Below, in pieces: positions 33,107 through 41,975 of a DNA stretch of 64,000 nt. A model generated the notes under the pieces. It worked only from the letters and a program-made list of their open reading frames with translations, searched no databases and was not told where the DNA came from. The stretch lies in the NCBI GenBank assembly GCA_016125265.1, contig WGMC01000023.1, positions 62,001 through 126,000 of the forward strand, written 5' to 3'. Position 1 is the first letter of the stretch, and each line of letters opens with the position of its first letter. A program made the position numbers and the translations under genes. Source of the stretch: Planctomycetaceae bacterium (GTDB lineage: Bacteria > Planctomycetota > UBA1135 > GCA-002686595).

Positions 33107-33366
33107 ACGATCCGCTACCGATCCGCCTTGCGCGACGCGCCACGACTCGGCTTGCGGCGCCGCCCGCACTCCTCGAAGCCGCCTTCCCCGAACCTTGCCC
33201 GCTCGCTCCGCGCGCGGCGCCCCTCGCGTTCCTCGCCACCGGCGTCGCCGCCGCCGCGGTCGCCGCCGCGCCGCTCGTCCCCGCGACGCCGCACGGCGAC
33301 TTCGACCGACAGGCATCGGCGCTGGTCGGCGATCTCGTCGAACGCCTGAGCGGAGGTCCGCGGTGA
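33103..33366 (+). CDS. Small one-helix membrane protein, possible sigma-factor regulator
   Basis: An 87-residue protein with a single central hydrophobic stretch (about residues 40-60, APLAFLATGVAAAAVAAAP), preceded by about 38 mostly polar residues and followed by about 27 more. It overlaps the ECF sigma gene by four bases and the following gene by four bases. Position directly behind an ECF sigma factor and the one-helix topology suggest an anti-sigma or related membrane regulator, but no zinc-binding anti-sigma motif (HxxxCxxC) is present. Function is inferred from context only. Confidence 0.7.
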   Translation: MNDPLPIRLARRATTRLAAPPALLEAAFPEPCPLAPRAAPLAFLATGVAAAAVAAAPLVPATPHGDFDRQASALVGDLVERLSGGPR

Positions 33367-33986
33367 AGCGAGTCGACTGCTTCGGTCGTTGGCTGGCCGC
33401 GTGGGCGCTGCTGCTGGGCACACCGGCCTTCGCGGTCCGCGTTGGGGCTTCGGAGCACAACGGGGTGGCGTTCAGCCTCGGCCTGTACCTGCGTGAAGCC
33501 GGGCCAGCGCTGGTCGCCGTGCTTCTGCCGGCCCTCGGCGCGGCGTGGCTGGCGACGGGGGCGGCGGGCGTGGCGGCCGGAATCGCGCGCCTCGGCGGCG
33601 ACCGTGCGCCGCTGCGCGCTGCGCTCGCTGCGCGCGCGCTGGCAGCGGCGGCGCGCGGCGCACTGGGCGCGGGACTGGTGCTCGCCCTGGCCGCGCCGAT
33701 CCTGTTGGGCGCAGCGCTGCGCGGTGCGGACGGCGGCGGCGACTTGCCCCCGCCGGCGTTCGTCGCGCGGGGCGTGTACGCGGGGATGCTGCCCCCGCTT
33801 TGGGCGCTACTTGCCGGACGATGCTGGCTCGGCGCCCATGCGGCTCGGGCCGCGACCGACGCGGGCGAGCGCCACGGACGAACACTGCGCGGCTGGGGCG
33901 AGCTGGCCGTGCCCCTGCTGGTGGTCGTGCTCGCCGCGCTCTTGCTTCTTTCGACGCTCTACACCCAACCCGCGCAGCCCCGTTGA
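33363..33986 (+). CDS. Multi-helix membrane protein of unknown function
   Basis: A 207-residue alanine-rich integral membrane protein with about five hydrophobic segments: an N-terminal one (residues about 8-24), then around 40-65, 85-120, 135-150 and a C-terminal one (LLVVVLAALLLLSTL). GTG start overlapping the preceding TGA. No family recognised. Membership in the sigma-factor operon suggests a membrane assembly whose expression is tied to that regulator. Confidence 0.72.
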   Translation: MKRVDCFGRWLAAWALLLGTPAFAVRVGASEHNGVAFSLGLYLREAGPALVAVLLPALGAAWLATGAAGVAAGIARLGGDRAPLRAALAARALAAAARGALGAGLVLALAAPILLGAALRGADGGGDLPPPAFVARGVYAGMLPPLWALLAGRCWLGAHAARAATDAGERHGRTLRGWGELAVPLLVVVLAALLLLSTLYTQPAQPR

Positions 33987-33994
33987 GGACCGCC

Positions 33995-34483
33995 ATGCAC
34001 CTATCCCGACTCGCCGCTGTCCTCGCCGGTGTCGCTGCCGCGCCGGTCGCTCTCCTCGTCGTCGGTCTGGACCCGTCACTTCTCTTCGAGCCGCGCCAAC
34101 TGCTGCTGGTCGTCGGACTTCCCTACCTGTTCGCCGCGTTGTCCCACGGCCCCGCCGCCGCTCCCCGCGCCGTCGCGCTGGCCATCGCCGCGGACTCCCG
34201 CGATCGTTCCGGCGACGAGCGGGACGCCGCGGGAGCACTCCTGCGCGAACTCGGCGGCCTTGCCGTCGCGGTGGGCGCAGCGGCGTTCACACTCGAACTC
34301 CTCCGCGTCTTGACCGCGGTGGCAGCTTCCACGGATACGGCTGGCGCCAACGAGCTCGTAGTGGGCCTCGGCGCCTCCCTGGTCGGTCCGCTGTGGGGAG
34401 TCGCGCTCAAACTGCTGGTCTACGACCCGTTGGCGACGGCGGTCGAGCCGGCTCCGGGCGAACTCGCCGACACGCTCGGCTGA
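33995..34483 (+). CDS. Membrane protein of unknown function, last gene of the sigma-factor operon
   Basis: A 162-residue protein with four probable membrane segments (residues about 5-25, 35-55, 85-110 and 125-145) and a central polar loop rich in Asp/Arg (ADSRDRSGDERDAAG). The arrangement of two N-terminal helices, a cytoplasmic loop and two C-terminal helices is loosely like MotA/ExbB-type proteins, but I see no diagnostic motif. It starts nine bases after the preceding stop and ends 60 bases before the convergent beta-helix gene. Confidence 0.7.
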   Translation: MHLSRLAAVLAGVAAAPVALLVVGLDPSLLFEPRQLLLVVGLPYLFAALSHGPAAAPRAVALAIAADSRDRSGDERDAAGALLRELGGLAVAVGAAAFTLELLRVLTAVAASTDTAGANELVVGLGASLVGPLWGVALKLLVYDPLATAVEPAPGELADTLG

Positions 34484-34543
34484 GCGCGGGGCACGGCTGG
34501 CTCGAGGCCCAGAGCGGCGTGCCTCCGCCGCCAGCCGTACCGA

Positions 34544-35833
34544 TCAAAGCCACGCCGACAGCAACGTCACGCGCAGTGGCCCGCTCGCCGTCACACCACC
34601 GGCCGTGTCGAGTGCGAAAGCCTGCACCGTGACGGCGCTGGCTTCGCCGCCGGAACCCAGCGGCGGCACGAAGAACGACCAGTTCAGCGTGCCCGACCCG
34701 CCCACCACTCCGATCGCGAAGAGCGGCGATGCCGGCGCCAGGTGCAGCGCTCCCGTCAGGAACGGCAGAGCGAGCGGCGAAATCGGGCCCGTCGCAACAC
34801 CCAGCACGACCAGGTCGCCGGGTTGGCCGGCGAGCTGCAGGGCACCCTGTGTCGTTTCGGTGACGGTTCGCGATCCAGCGAGCACCCGCGCGGAGCCGTC
34901 GAGCTGCACGAAGGTGCCGGCCTGCAGGTCGACGGCCGGGCCGACGACCGGCGGGCCGCCCAGACAGCCGGGGGTCGACGAACCGGGTTGTCCGCCGATC
35001 AGCTCGGAGTCCAGCGCTGTGACCGACGCCGCGATCATTCCTCCCGGAACCACGCGCACGGCGGGAAGCCCGTTCGAACCGCACAGGAACGAGAATCCGG
35101 GATTGCCATTGGCGCCCTCGATTCGGGAGCCCGAGACAAAGAGCTGCGAACCCTGCAGTTGCACAGCGGGTTCACCCGCCGTGGATCCCACCGGCGCGGA
35201 CAGGATCTCGCTGTCGTACACGTGCACGATCGAGTTCACCGCGCGCAGGGGCATTTCCTCGCCCGCGCCACCCGGGGCCAGCGGATGGAACACCGTCGAG
35301 GCGCCAGCGACGACGGACACATTGCGCAGCACGCACTCACTGCCGTAGAGAAGGATCGCGTCCGTGCCCCAGCCGCTCGAGGGCACCGAGGCCAAGGACA
35401 GAGTTGCCGGACGCAGCACGCAGTCCTCGACCACGAGGCGGCGCGCGTCGCCGACGAGTCCCACGTGCACGAGCGAGCGCAAACCCTCGGGACTCGACCA
35501 ACCCGTCGTGTCGATGGTGAGTCCACGCAGGTGGACCGTTTCCCCCGAGGCCGGGCCGATCACGTGCACGGGTGTGACGAGCTTGACGTCGTCGCCCTCC
35601 TGCGCGACGACCGTGATGCCGCGCTTGATCTCGAACCACAATTGGCCGGGCGTCGTGTCGTACGCCGCGTAGGTGCCGGAGAGCGTCAGGATGGTGTCGC
35701 CCGGCTGGGCCGCGGCGATCGCGGACCCGAGGTCCGTGTGGTCGATGCCGGGGCCGCCGTCGTCGTCGACGATGAGGACATCACCGAAGGGCGCCAGGGG
35801 AAGGACGAGCGCGAGAGCCAGTGAGACGAGCAT
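34544..35833 (-). CDS. Secreted right-handed parallel beta-helix protein
   Basis: A 429-residue exported protein. A signal peptide (LVSLALALVLPLAP) is followed at once by DVLIVDDDGGPGIDHTDLGSA and GDTILTLSGTY, the usual beginning of beta-helix proteins in which a calendar of short strands forms a solenoid. Strand-turn repeats follow (VHLRGLTIDTTGW, RLVVEDCVLR, CVLRNVSVVAG, IVHVYDSEIL, QLFVSGSRIEG, TALDSELIGG). The C-terminal 110 residues (LNWSFFVPPLGSG, VTVQAFALDT) are a beta-sandwich tail common on secreted proteins of this group. I favour the ATG at 35833 because a GGAG lies six bases before it; the ATG at 35839 directly abuts that motif. No catalytic residues recognised. Confidence 0.8.
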   Translation of the reverse strand: MLVSLALALVLPLAPFGDVLIVDDDGGPGIDHTDLGSAIAAAQPGDTILTLSGTYAAYDTTPGQLWFEIKRGITVVAQEGDDVKLVTPVHVIGPASGETVHLRGLTIDTTGWSSPEGLRSLVHVGLVGDARRLVVEDCVLRPATLSLASVPSSGWGTDAILLYGSECVLRNVSVVAGASTVFHPLAPGGAGEEMPLRAVNSIVHVYDSEILSAPVGSTAGEPAVQLQGSQLFVSGSRIEGANGNPGFSFLCGSNGLPAVRVVPGGMIAASVTALDSELIGGQPGSSTPGCLGGPPVVGPAVDLQAGTFVQLDGSARVLAGSRTVTETTQGALQLAGQPGDLVVLGVATGPISPLALPFLTGALHLAPASPLFAIGVVGGSGTLNWSFFVPPLGSGGEASAVTVQAFALDTAGGVTASGPLRVTLLSAWL

Positions 35834-35839
35834 GGGCAT

Positions 35840-35843
35840 CTCC
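35840..35843 (-). promoter_or_regulatory. Ribosome-binding site GGAG that selects the beta-helix start
   Basis: GGAG on the minus strand, directly abutting ATG 35839 but six bases before ATG 35833. Normal spacing favours the second. Confidence 0.55.
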
Positions 35844-36228
35844 GAAGGGCGAAGGATTTCGGATGTTCGCATCCGGCCCACTTCGGGCCGAGTCGAAGGG
35901 CGAAGGCAGGGACGAATGGGACCAGCCCCCGCCGCTGCCAACAGCGAGGCTACCCCCGCTTCTCTCCACCCACAATCGCCCGTGCGCTGCGCGCGCGGGG
36001 TCAGTCCGCAGGGCCGTGCGAGGCCGCGGAGCCCACCGCCCCGGGGCGTTTCCTCGGGCCCCCATTCCACGACTCGGAAGCAAGGGCCTGCGCGAATCGC
36101 GCTGGGGCCGTACCGTGGGAGCGGCTCTTTCGCGGTGCCCCTTGTCCTCGACTCGCCACGGGCCCGGTCGGCCGAGTACGCCGCCCGCTTTCGATGACCG
36201 CGACCCAACACCTGTTCCTTCCCCAGCG
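35844..36228. other. Divergent intergenic region
   Basis: About 385 bases between the divergent beta-helix and beta-propeller genes. Open frames across it are arginine/proline-rich and resemble no family. It must hold two promoters, but I could not identify convincing -35/-10 or operator sequences. Confidence 0.45.
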
Positions 36229-38865
36229 ATGAACCAGACAGCACCCTCCTCGGTCGGACGTCTCGGCCTTGCCGCGGTCTGCTCGGCCGCCTCCCTTGCC
36301 CTCGTGGCGACCGCGCCGCCGAGCGGCGCGCAGACGTTCGGCGGCACGCAGTTCCCTGGACCGCAGATCGTCAGCCCGACCGTGCGCACGACCTTGTTCG
36401 GCTCGGTCGAATATCCCAACGGGGTTCCCGCCGCGGGAGTCAGCGTGCAACTGTCCTCAGGACAGACGCTGGTGACCGACGCCGCCGGCAAGTTCCAAGG
36501 CCTGATCACCGTGCCCCAGACGAGTGGCACCGTGCAGCTTGTCGTCGACCAGGCGCTGGCGGGAGTGCCGTACAGCGCGGCCGGGCAAAGCGGCCAGGTG
36601 ATGGCCGATGGATTCACACGCGGTGGCCGACTCATGCTCTCGGCCGATGCTCCTATCCAACCGGAGTACGTCGCGACGTTCGGCAGCGTGGGCGGCGGCA
36701 ACGGATCGGTCTTCGGCTTCGGGCAGTTCGACTTCGGGTCCGGTCCGGAACTGGTCGCCGCCGGGGGTTTCACCAGCATGACGGGTGTCGCCTGCAACCG
36801 CGTGACGCGGTTCGATGGCGAAACCGTGCGTGCGATCGGCGCTGGCTTGCCCGCGATCGTGCGCAGCGTCGCGAGCTTCGATGCGGGAAACGGCCCCGAG
36901 CTCTTCGCGGGCGGCGACTTCTTCTGGTCGCCGGGTTCGCCCCTGGCTTCGGTGGCGCGCTTCAACGGCCAGACTTGGGAGCCCGCCTTCGATCTCGCCC
37001 AGTACCAGGTGAACGGCACGGTGCGGGCCATGGTCGTCGCCGACCTCGGTGATGGCGCGCGGCTGTACGCCGGCGGCGGCCTCTCGTTCCTCGGCCAACC
37101 GGTTCGGCTCGCGGCCTTCGACGGCACGACGTGGACTCCGGTGGGCGGCGGCATCGCGGGACCGGGCAACGGCGTGCACGCGCTCGAGCTCTTCGACGGC
37201 GATGGCGATGGCGAGTTGGAGCTCTACGTCGGCGGGCAGTTCACCGTCGCTGGCGGAGTCCCCGTCGCCAATCTGGCCCGCTGGGACGGCCAGAGCTGGA
37301 ATTCGGTCGGCACGGGCGCCAACGCCACCGTGCGCGCGCTCGAGGTAGCCGACCCCGGGATCGGCCCCCGGCTCTTCGTGGGCGGCGAGTTCACCGCGAT
37401 CGACGGCGTTCCCGTCAACCGAGTGGCGAGCTACGACGGCACCAGTTTCGTGGGCTTGGGGTCCGGCCTCAACTCCGACGTCAACGCGCTGGAGTGGATC
37501 GACTTGGGCGGCGCGGGACCGGTCCAGGGCGAGGCGCTGGTCGCGGGCGGTTTGTTCGAAGCGGTCGGGCCGGAGCCGTTCAAGCGCCTGGCAGCCTTCG
37601 ACGGCCAGTCGTGGAAGGCGCTCACCCCACCTTTCGACGGTCCGGTCTACACCCTGGCGGCGGTTCCCGGGCGTCCCGGCACACTCGCCATCGGCGGTGC
37701 GTTCCAGACGATCGGCGGCCAAGTCTCGGCAGGCGGATTGGTGTCACCGAATCTCTGCCTCTACACCTCAGGAGACGTGGAATCGGCGGGCGATCTTGGT
37801 TTGGCCGCGGGCGCGAGTGCCGTGCTCGAGCACGACTTCGGCGACGGCACGGCCCTGTACTTCGGCGGCGAGTTCCTGGCGGCCGGATCCGCCGCGGCAA
37901 CCCGCGTCACGCGTTTCGACGGAGAGAGCTACACGGCCCTCGGTGACGGCTTCAGCGGAAAAGTGCGCTGCCTGGCCGTGTTCGACAGCGGCTTCGGTCC
38001 GGAGCTCGTGGCCGGCGGCGAGTTCATCGAATCCGGCACACAAAACGTGCGCCGCACGGCGCGCTTCGATGGAAGCGCTTGGCAGCCTTTGGTGTTCGCC
38101 AACAAGCCGGTGACGACGATGCTGCCCGTGTCCGACGCGACGGGAACACGACTCTACCTGGGAGGCGAGTTCACCAACGTGGACGGCGTGCCCGCCCCGG
38201 GTGTGGCCGTGCTGGAGAACGGTCAGGTCAGCCCTGTCGGTCTGGGAGTGAACGGTTTGGTTTCGGCGCTCTGCATGTTCCAGGCGCCCGGCGACCCCGA
38301 GCCGTACCTCTACGTCGGCGGCGCCATCGGCGCCACGGGCGCAGTGCCCGCGGCGGGCTTGGTGCGACTCCAGGGCGGCACGCTCGTGGGTCTGGGCCTC
38401 GCGGCCCCCTCGACTTGTGCGGCGCTCCAGGTGTTCGACGACGGCAGCGGCCCGGCCCTGTACGTGGGCGGCACGTTGCGGCTCACCCCGCCGGTTTCCG
38501 GAAGCGGCCCCACATACGGTGTCCTGCGTTTCGACGGCACGAGCTTCACCCCGCTGCCGTTCTTGACCAGCGGCGTGAACGCACTGACGGCGCACGATGA
38601 TGGCGCGGGTCGCGGACCCGAGCTGTACGTGGGTGGGAGCTTCTCTGTGGGCGCCGGTCAGTTCCTCAACGGAATCGCCCGTTGGGACGGCCAGTCGTAC
38701 CAGCCGTTGCTCGCCGCCGAGACCTCGACACCGACGATCGTCGCAGCCTTGGCCTCCGTGCGCCTTAGCGGCACCGGCCCGCGCAGCCTCGTCCTCGCGG
38801 GGAGTTTCGCATCGTCGCCAGGGGGCGACTCCCACGCGGCGCGGTTCGGGCCTGTCGACTTCTGA
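36229..38865 (+). CDS. Secreted beta-propeller repeat protein
   Basis: An 878-residue exported protein. After a signal peptide (residues about 10-36, ending near SGAQ), residues about 55-135 resemble a carboxypeptidase-regulatory/CNA-B-like domain (GSVEYPNGVPAAGVSVQLSS, TDAAGKF). From about 150 to the end I count about fourteen repeats of some 50 residues with the core 'L-[YFV]-x-GG-x-F-x-x-x-G-G-V-P-x-x-x-x-A-x-[WF]-DG-x-[ST]-W', e.g. LYVGGQFTVAGGVPVANLARW and LFVGGEFTAIDGVPVNRVASY. Such delta-60/kelch-like repeats form stacked beta-propellers. No enzyme motif; adhesion or binding is a guess. I chose ATG 36229 because it gives the signal peptide; the open frame runs further upstream without similarity. 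Confidence 0.82.
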   Translation: MNQTAPSSVGRLGLAAVCSAASLALVATAPPSGAQTFGGTQFPGPQIVSPTVRTTLFGSVEYPNGVPAAGVSVQLSSGQTLVTDAAGKFQGLITVPQTSGTVQLVVDQALAGVPYSAAGQSGQVMADGFTRGGRLMLSADAPIQPEYVATFGSVGGGNGSVFGFGQFDFGSGPELVAAGGFTSMTGVACNRVTRFDGETVRAIGAGLPAIVRSVASFDAGNGPELFAGGDFFWSPGSPLASVARFNGQTWEPAFDLAQYQVNGTVRAMVVADLGDGARLYAGGGLSFLGQPVRLAAFDGTTWTPVGGGIAGPGNGVHALELFDGDGDGELELYVGGQFTVAGGVPVANLARWDGQSWNSVGTGANATVRALEVADPGIGPRLFVGGEFTAIDGVPVNRVASYDGTSFVGLGSGLNSDVNALEWIDLGGAGPVQGEALVAGGLFEAVGPEPFKRLAAFDGQSWKALTPPFDGPVYTLAAVPGRPGTLAIGGAFQTIGGQVSAGGLVSPNLCLYTSGDVESAGDLGLAAGASAVLEHDFGDGTALYFGGEFLAAGSAAATRVTRFDGESYTALGDGFSGKVRCLAVFDSGFGPELVAGGEFIESGTQNVRRTARFDGSAWQPLVFANKPVTTMLPVSDATGTRLYLGGEFTNVDGVPAPGVAVLENGQVSPVGLGVNGLVSALCMFQAPGDPEPYLYVGGAIGATGAVPAAGLVRLQGGTLVGLGLAAPSTCAALQVFDDGSGPALYVGGTLRLTPPVSGSGPTYGVLRFDGTSFTPLPFLTSGVNALTAHDDGAGRGPELYVGGSFSVGAGQFLNGIARWDGQSYQPLLAAETSTPTIVAALASVRLSGTGPRSLVLAGSFASSPGGDSHAARFGPVDF

Positions 38866-38891
38866 ACCCAGCACGCGCGGCGACACACGCC

Positions 38892-38966
38892 GTCGAGAAG
38901 CGCTGAACAAAAGGCCGTGGGCCGCGGACATCCGCGGCCCACGGCCTTCTTTCAGCGCTTCTCGAC
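38892..38966. terminator. Bidirectional terminator: nearly perfect 36-base inverted repeat
   Basis: Arms 38892-38928 and 38931-38966 pair almost perfectly around a tiny loop. The inner 16-17 bases (GGCCGTGGGCCGCGGA and complement) form a strong GC stem flanked by AACAAAA on the left and CTTCTTTC on the right, giving T-rich tails in both directions. It lies between two convergent genes. The right arm includes the last four codons and stop of the minus-strand gene (encoding VEKR), so an inverted copy of that gene end sits on the other side. Confidence 0.85.
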
Positions 38967-39953
38967 GAGCCGCTGCCAGCGCTCGATCAACTCGGCAAAG
39001 GCGGCGCCCTGTGGTCCCAGATCCACGGCGAGCATGGGCAGGAGCGCCGCGTCGAGCATGACGTCACCCGGAAACAACTGCATGTACGCGAGGGCAATGA
39101 ACCCGGGCTGTGCGGGCGTTGGAGCGGTCCCGAAGCGCGCGGGATCCCCCGCCAGGGCTCGATAGCGCTCGGCATCGGCCAGCACCGCGCGACGCAGGGC
39201 CAGCCCTTGGCGATCGAGTTCCGCAGACGGAGTGACGGGGGGCGCCCCCCCCAACTCGGGATCGAGCGCCGCCGTCATGCGCACGTGCTCGCGCAGCAGC
39301 GATGCATAGAGCTCCTCCGGCCGCGGAGGATCGACTTTCAACAACTCAGCCAGAAGGGTCGGGTCGGCGTCGATGCGGTCGAGCAGTCCGCGCGCGAGCA
39401 TCGTCCCCACCGCGGCCGCGCTCAGGCCGCCCTCGCGCTGCAAGCGGCGGGCGTATCCCAAGAGGATCCGCAGGCGGTCGCCATCCATGGCTGCGGAGTG
39501 GGCCAACAGACGCAGGCTAGCGAGCAGCGAAGTCACACCTTGCTCGCCTCCGGGTTCGTCCATGCACACGCGGCCGGCTTCGAGTTCCCGTTCGATCGCC
39601 TCCAGCACTGCGAGCAGCTCCGGATCCAGCGTGCGGGGGTCCAGCGTATGGGGATCCAGCGCAGCGCCATGCCCCAAACCCACCAATCGCTCCGCTTCGG
39701 CATCGAGCCCGAGCGCTTCGGCGCGTCCGAGCAGTCGCGCGAGCTCCGCGCACCGCACCCGATCCCCCTCCAGGAGCGGCTGCGCCCCCGCCACCACCGA
39801 CGCCCACTCTCGATCGAGTTCCGCCCACCGATCCGGGGCCCCGGACCGCCACACCGCATACGCGCCGACGATCGCGAGCACGGTCAATGCGGCGACGAAT
39901 ACAACAACGCGCGAGACGCGCCGCTTCGGTATCGGAGAGTTGTGGTGCTGCAT
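38952..39953 (-). CDS. Membrane-anchored protein of unknown function, paralogue A
   Basis: A 333-residue protein with a short basic N-terminus (KRRVSR), one membrane helix (about residues 14-33, VVVFVAALTVLAIVGAYAVW) and a mostly helical soluble domain. Conserved blocks shared with the next gene are WAELDREWA-VVAGA near the start, LLDRI-DP, DPPRPEELYA, DPELGGA, AELD and the C-terminal AF-E-IERWQRLVE. I recognise no family. The two genes lie in tandem 120 bases apart and clearly arose by duplication. The last codons are part of the large inverted repeat that ends both converging transcripts. Confidence 0.8.
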   Translation of the reverse strand: MQHHNSPIPKRRVSRVVVFVAALTVLAIVGAYAVWRSGAPDRWAELDREWASVVAGAQPLLEGDRVRCAELARLLGRAEALGLDAEAERLVGLGHGAALDPHTLDPRTLDPELLAVLEAIERELEAGRVCMDEPGGEQGVTSLLASLRLLAHSAAMDGDRLRILLGYARRLQREGGLSAAAVGTMLARGLLDRIDADPTLLAELLKVDPPRPEELYASLLREHVRMTAALDPELGGAPPVTPSAELDRQGLALRRAVLADAERYRALAGDPARFGTAPTPAQPGFIALAYMQLFPGDVMLDAALLPMLAVDLGPQGAAFAELIERWQRLVEKR

Positions 39954-40073
39954 CGGGGGACGGGGAGTCAACGACGAAGGTGCGGCCCTTCGCCGCGATG
40001 GGTGCTCCGCGCAGTTTGCCAACGCAGGGGCGGGAAGAGAATCGCGCAGTCTGGCGCACCTGCCGTCCGGCCG

Positions 40074-41045
40074 TCAGCCCCCTTCGACGAGGCGCTGCCA
40101 GCGCTCGATCGACTCGGCAAAGGCAGTGCCGTAGTAGCCCATGGACGGATCGAAACCCTGCGACGAGGCGCTGCCGGGAAAGAGGTCAGCGAAGAAGCGC
40201 GCCACCGCGCCGGGCTTCGCCTGGGTTTCGACCGATCGAAAGCGCGCCGGAGACGCCGCGAGCGCCCGATAGCGCTGGGCCTCGGCTACCACCTGCCTGC
40301 GCACGCTGCGCGCCGCGCCGTCGAGCTCCGCGCTGGGGCGGCCCCAATGCGCTCCGCCCAGCTCGGGATCCGCGCGTGTGGTCACGAGCACGCCGTCGCG
40401 CAGCATCGCTGCGTAGAGCTCCTCCGGTCGGGGTGGGTCGATGGCGATCAGCACTTGCAACAGGTTCGGATCGCCCTCGATCCGGTCCAGCAAGTCGCGC
40501 GTGCATGACTCCCCCAAGAGGAACGCGAGCAGGCTGCCCTCGCGCTGGAAACGCCTCGCGCAGCGAAGGAGCCGGCCGATGCGCGCTCCATCGCTCGTCT
40601 CCAGGTTGGCGAGCAGCCGGATCGACGGGATCAGGCGATAGCTCCCGTGCTCACCCCCGGGAAAGTCCGTCCGCACGCGCCCCGCATCGAGCTCCACCTC
40701 GATGCGCTCGAGGACGTCGAGCAGATCCGCCGGGAGTGGACCCAGGTCGTGGTAGTCGACCCGACCGGACCCCTCCAAGCGTTCGCCCCAATCCGTCATT
40801 CCGAGCTCCTCCGCGCGCTCGAGGAGCCGCACGAGCTCCGTCTCCACCCCAGGGTCGTCGGGACAAAGGGGGTGCGCCCCCGCCACCACCAACGCCCACT
40901 CGCGATCGAGCTCCGCCCACCGCGCTGGCGCACCAATCCGCCACGCCGCGAACCCGCCGACAAACCCGAGCACGAGTACAGCGAAAGCCACCCCATAGGC
41001 GCGCCAAACCCGTCGCTTCGATGTGCGAGACTCGGATTGTTCCAT
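40074..41045 (-). CDS. Membrane-anchored protein of unknown function, paralogue B
   Basis: A 323-residue tandem paralogue of the 38952-39953 product with the same plan: basic start (SKRRVWR), one membrane helix (about residues 16-36), then a soluble domain beginning WAELDREWALVVAGAHPL and ending AFAESIERWQRLVEGG. It shares CARRFQREG/YARRLQREG, the RDLLDRI block, DPPRPEELYA and DPELGGAHW with its partner. The copies have diverged widely outside these blocks, so the duplication is old. I placed the start at ATG 41045 because the anchor begins shortly after it; the open frame extends upstream without homology to paralogue A. Confidence 0.8.
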   Translation of the reverse strand: MEQSESRTSKRRVWRAYGVAFAVLVLGFVGGFAAWRIGAPARWAELDREWALVVAGAHPLCPDDPGVETELVRLLERAEELGMTDWGERLEGSGRVDYHDLGPLPADLLDVLERIEVELDAGRVRTDFPGGEHGSYRLIPSIRLLANLETSDGARIGRLLRCARRFQREGSLLAFLLGESCTRDLLDRIEGDPNLLQVLIAIDPPRPEELYAAMLRDGVLVTTRADPELGGAHWGRPSAELDGAARSVRRQVVAEAQRYRALAASPARFRSVETQAKPGAVARFFADLFPGSASSQGFDPSMGYYGTAFAESIERWQRLVEGG

Positions 41046-41491
41046 CGATTCCCAATCGCAGAGAGTGTGAGTTGGCGTGCGGCTGCCGCGACCACGTTGC
41101 GAGGGCAAACCCGGGGAAGCATACGATCCGCTCGGCAATCCCGCACCGCGGTGCGGGTCGGCACCGGCCGCGACGCCGAAAGTTCGACGTGGTCGGCCCC
41201 GAGTGTCCAGCTTCGCGCCCGCCGGCACCCGCCCGTGCGCTCGATCACGTAGATCCAACGCCGATGTCAGAGCTCCGCGGAAAGCTCCATGTTCCGCGCC
41301 GGAAGCCGCGTGCATCCGTTGCATGCAGTTTGAAGATCCAACCCGCGAAGGCGTTGCGGCCGCCATGTCGAGCCGCACGAGCGCGGTTGCGACATCCGGG
41401 CACGGAGTTTGCACCGAGGTTGGTTCGATGCCCGCAACGAGCGAGCTCCCACAACTGAAACCAAACGCCCAGCAGCAGGAACGCTACGAAC
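41046..41491. other. Divergent intergenic region
   Basis: About 446 bases between divergent genes. No gene supported: the plus-strand frames are arginine-rich, and a minus-strand frame with a hydrophobic stretch near 41440-41520 starts inside the next gene antisense to it. No clear promoter element identified. Confidence 0.45.
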
Positions 41492-41941
41492 ATGACCAAG
41501 CACGCCGTTTCCGACGACATCAAACAACTGAACTCCTTCCTGCGCGGTGAGCTTTCCGCGATGGAGACCTACACCCACGCGCTCAAGAAGATCGACAAGG
41601 TGGAACACCCGCAAGCCGCACGTGTCCTCAGCGACAACTTGGCCAGTCACGAGACACGTGTGCGGGAGCTGCGCTCCGAGATCAAGCGGCTCGGCGGCGA
41701 CCCCGCGGACGGCAGCGGCGCATGGGGCACGTTCGCGAAGGCCGTTGAGGGCGGGGCCGCGGTGTTCGGCGATTCGGCCGCGGTCTCCGCGCTCGAAGAG
41801 GGCGAGGACCACGGGCTGAAGGACTACCGCGGGGACCTCGAGGACCTGTCGCCGGCGGCGCGTCAGTTCGTGGCGTCGAAACTCCTGCCCGAGCAGACGA
41901 AGACCCACCGCGCCGCCTCGACGCTGAAGAAGATCATGTAG
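41492..41941 (+). CDS. DUF2383 ferritin-like protein
   Basis: A 149-residue protein of the DUF2383 (PA2169-like) family, a four-helix ferritin-like fold. Helix motifs with possible metal ligands are visible: LNSFLRGELSAMETYTHAL, the second helix with NLASHETRVRELRSEI, EEGEDHGLKDYR, and the C-terminal LPEQTKTHRAASTLK. Family proteins are small stress-linked cytoplasmic proteins of unclear function; iron binding is inferred from the E-x-x-x-Y and E/H pattern only. The next gene follows after 34 bases on the same strand. Confidence 0.88.
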   Translation: MTKHAVSDDIKQLNSFLRGELSAMETYTHALKKIDKVEHPQAARVLSDNLASHETRVRELRSEIKRLGGDPADGSGAWGTFAKAVEGGAAVFGDSAAVSALEEGEDHGLKDYRGDLEDLSPAARQFVASKLLPEQTKTHRAASTLKKIM

Positions 41942-41975
41942 GGACCCCACCGCGCAGGCGCGCGGTTCACCCGAC

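Noticed and set aside
41245..41523. Minus-strand frame with a hydrophobic N-terminus
   Set aside because: Starts antisense within the DUF2383 gene and becomes Arg-rich; no ribosome-binding site or family.
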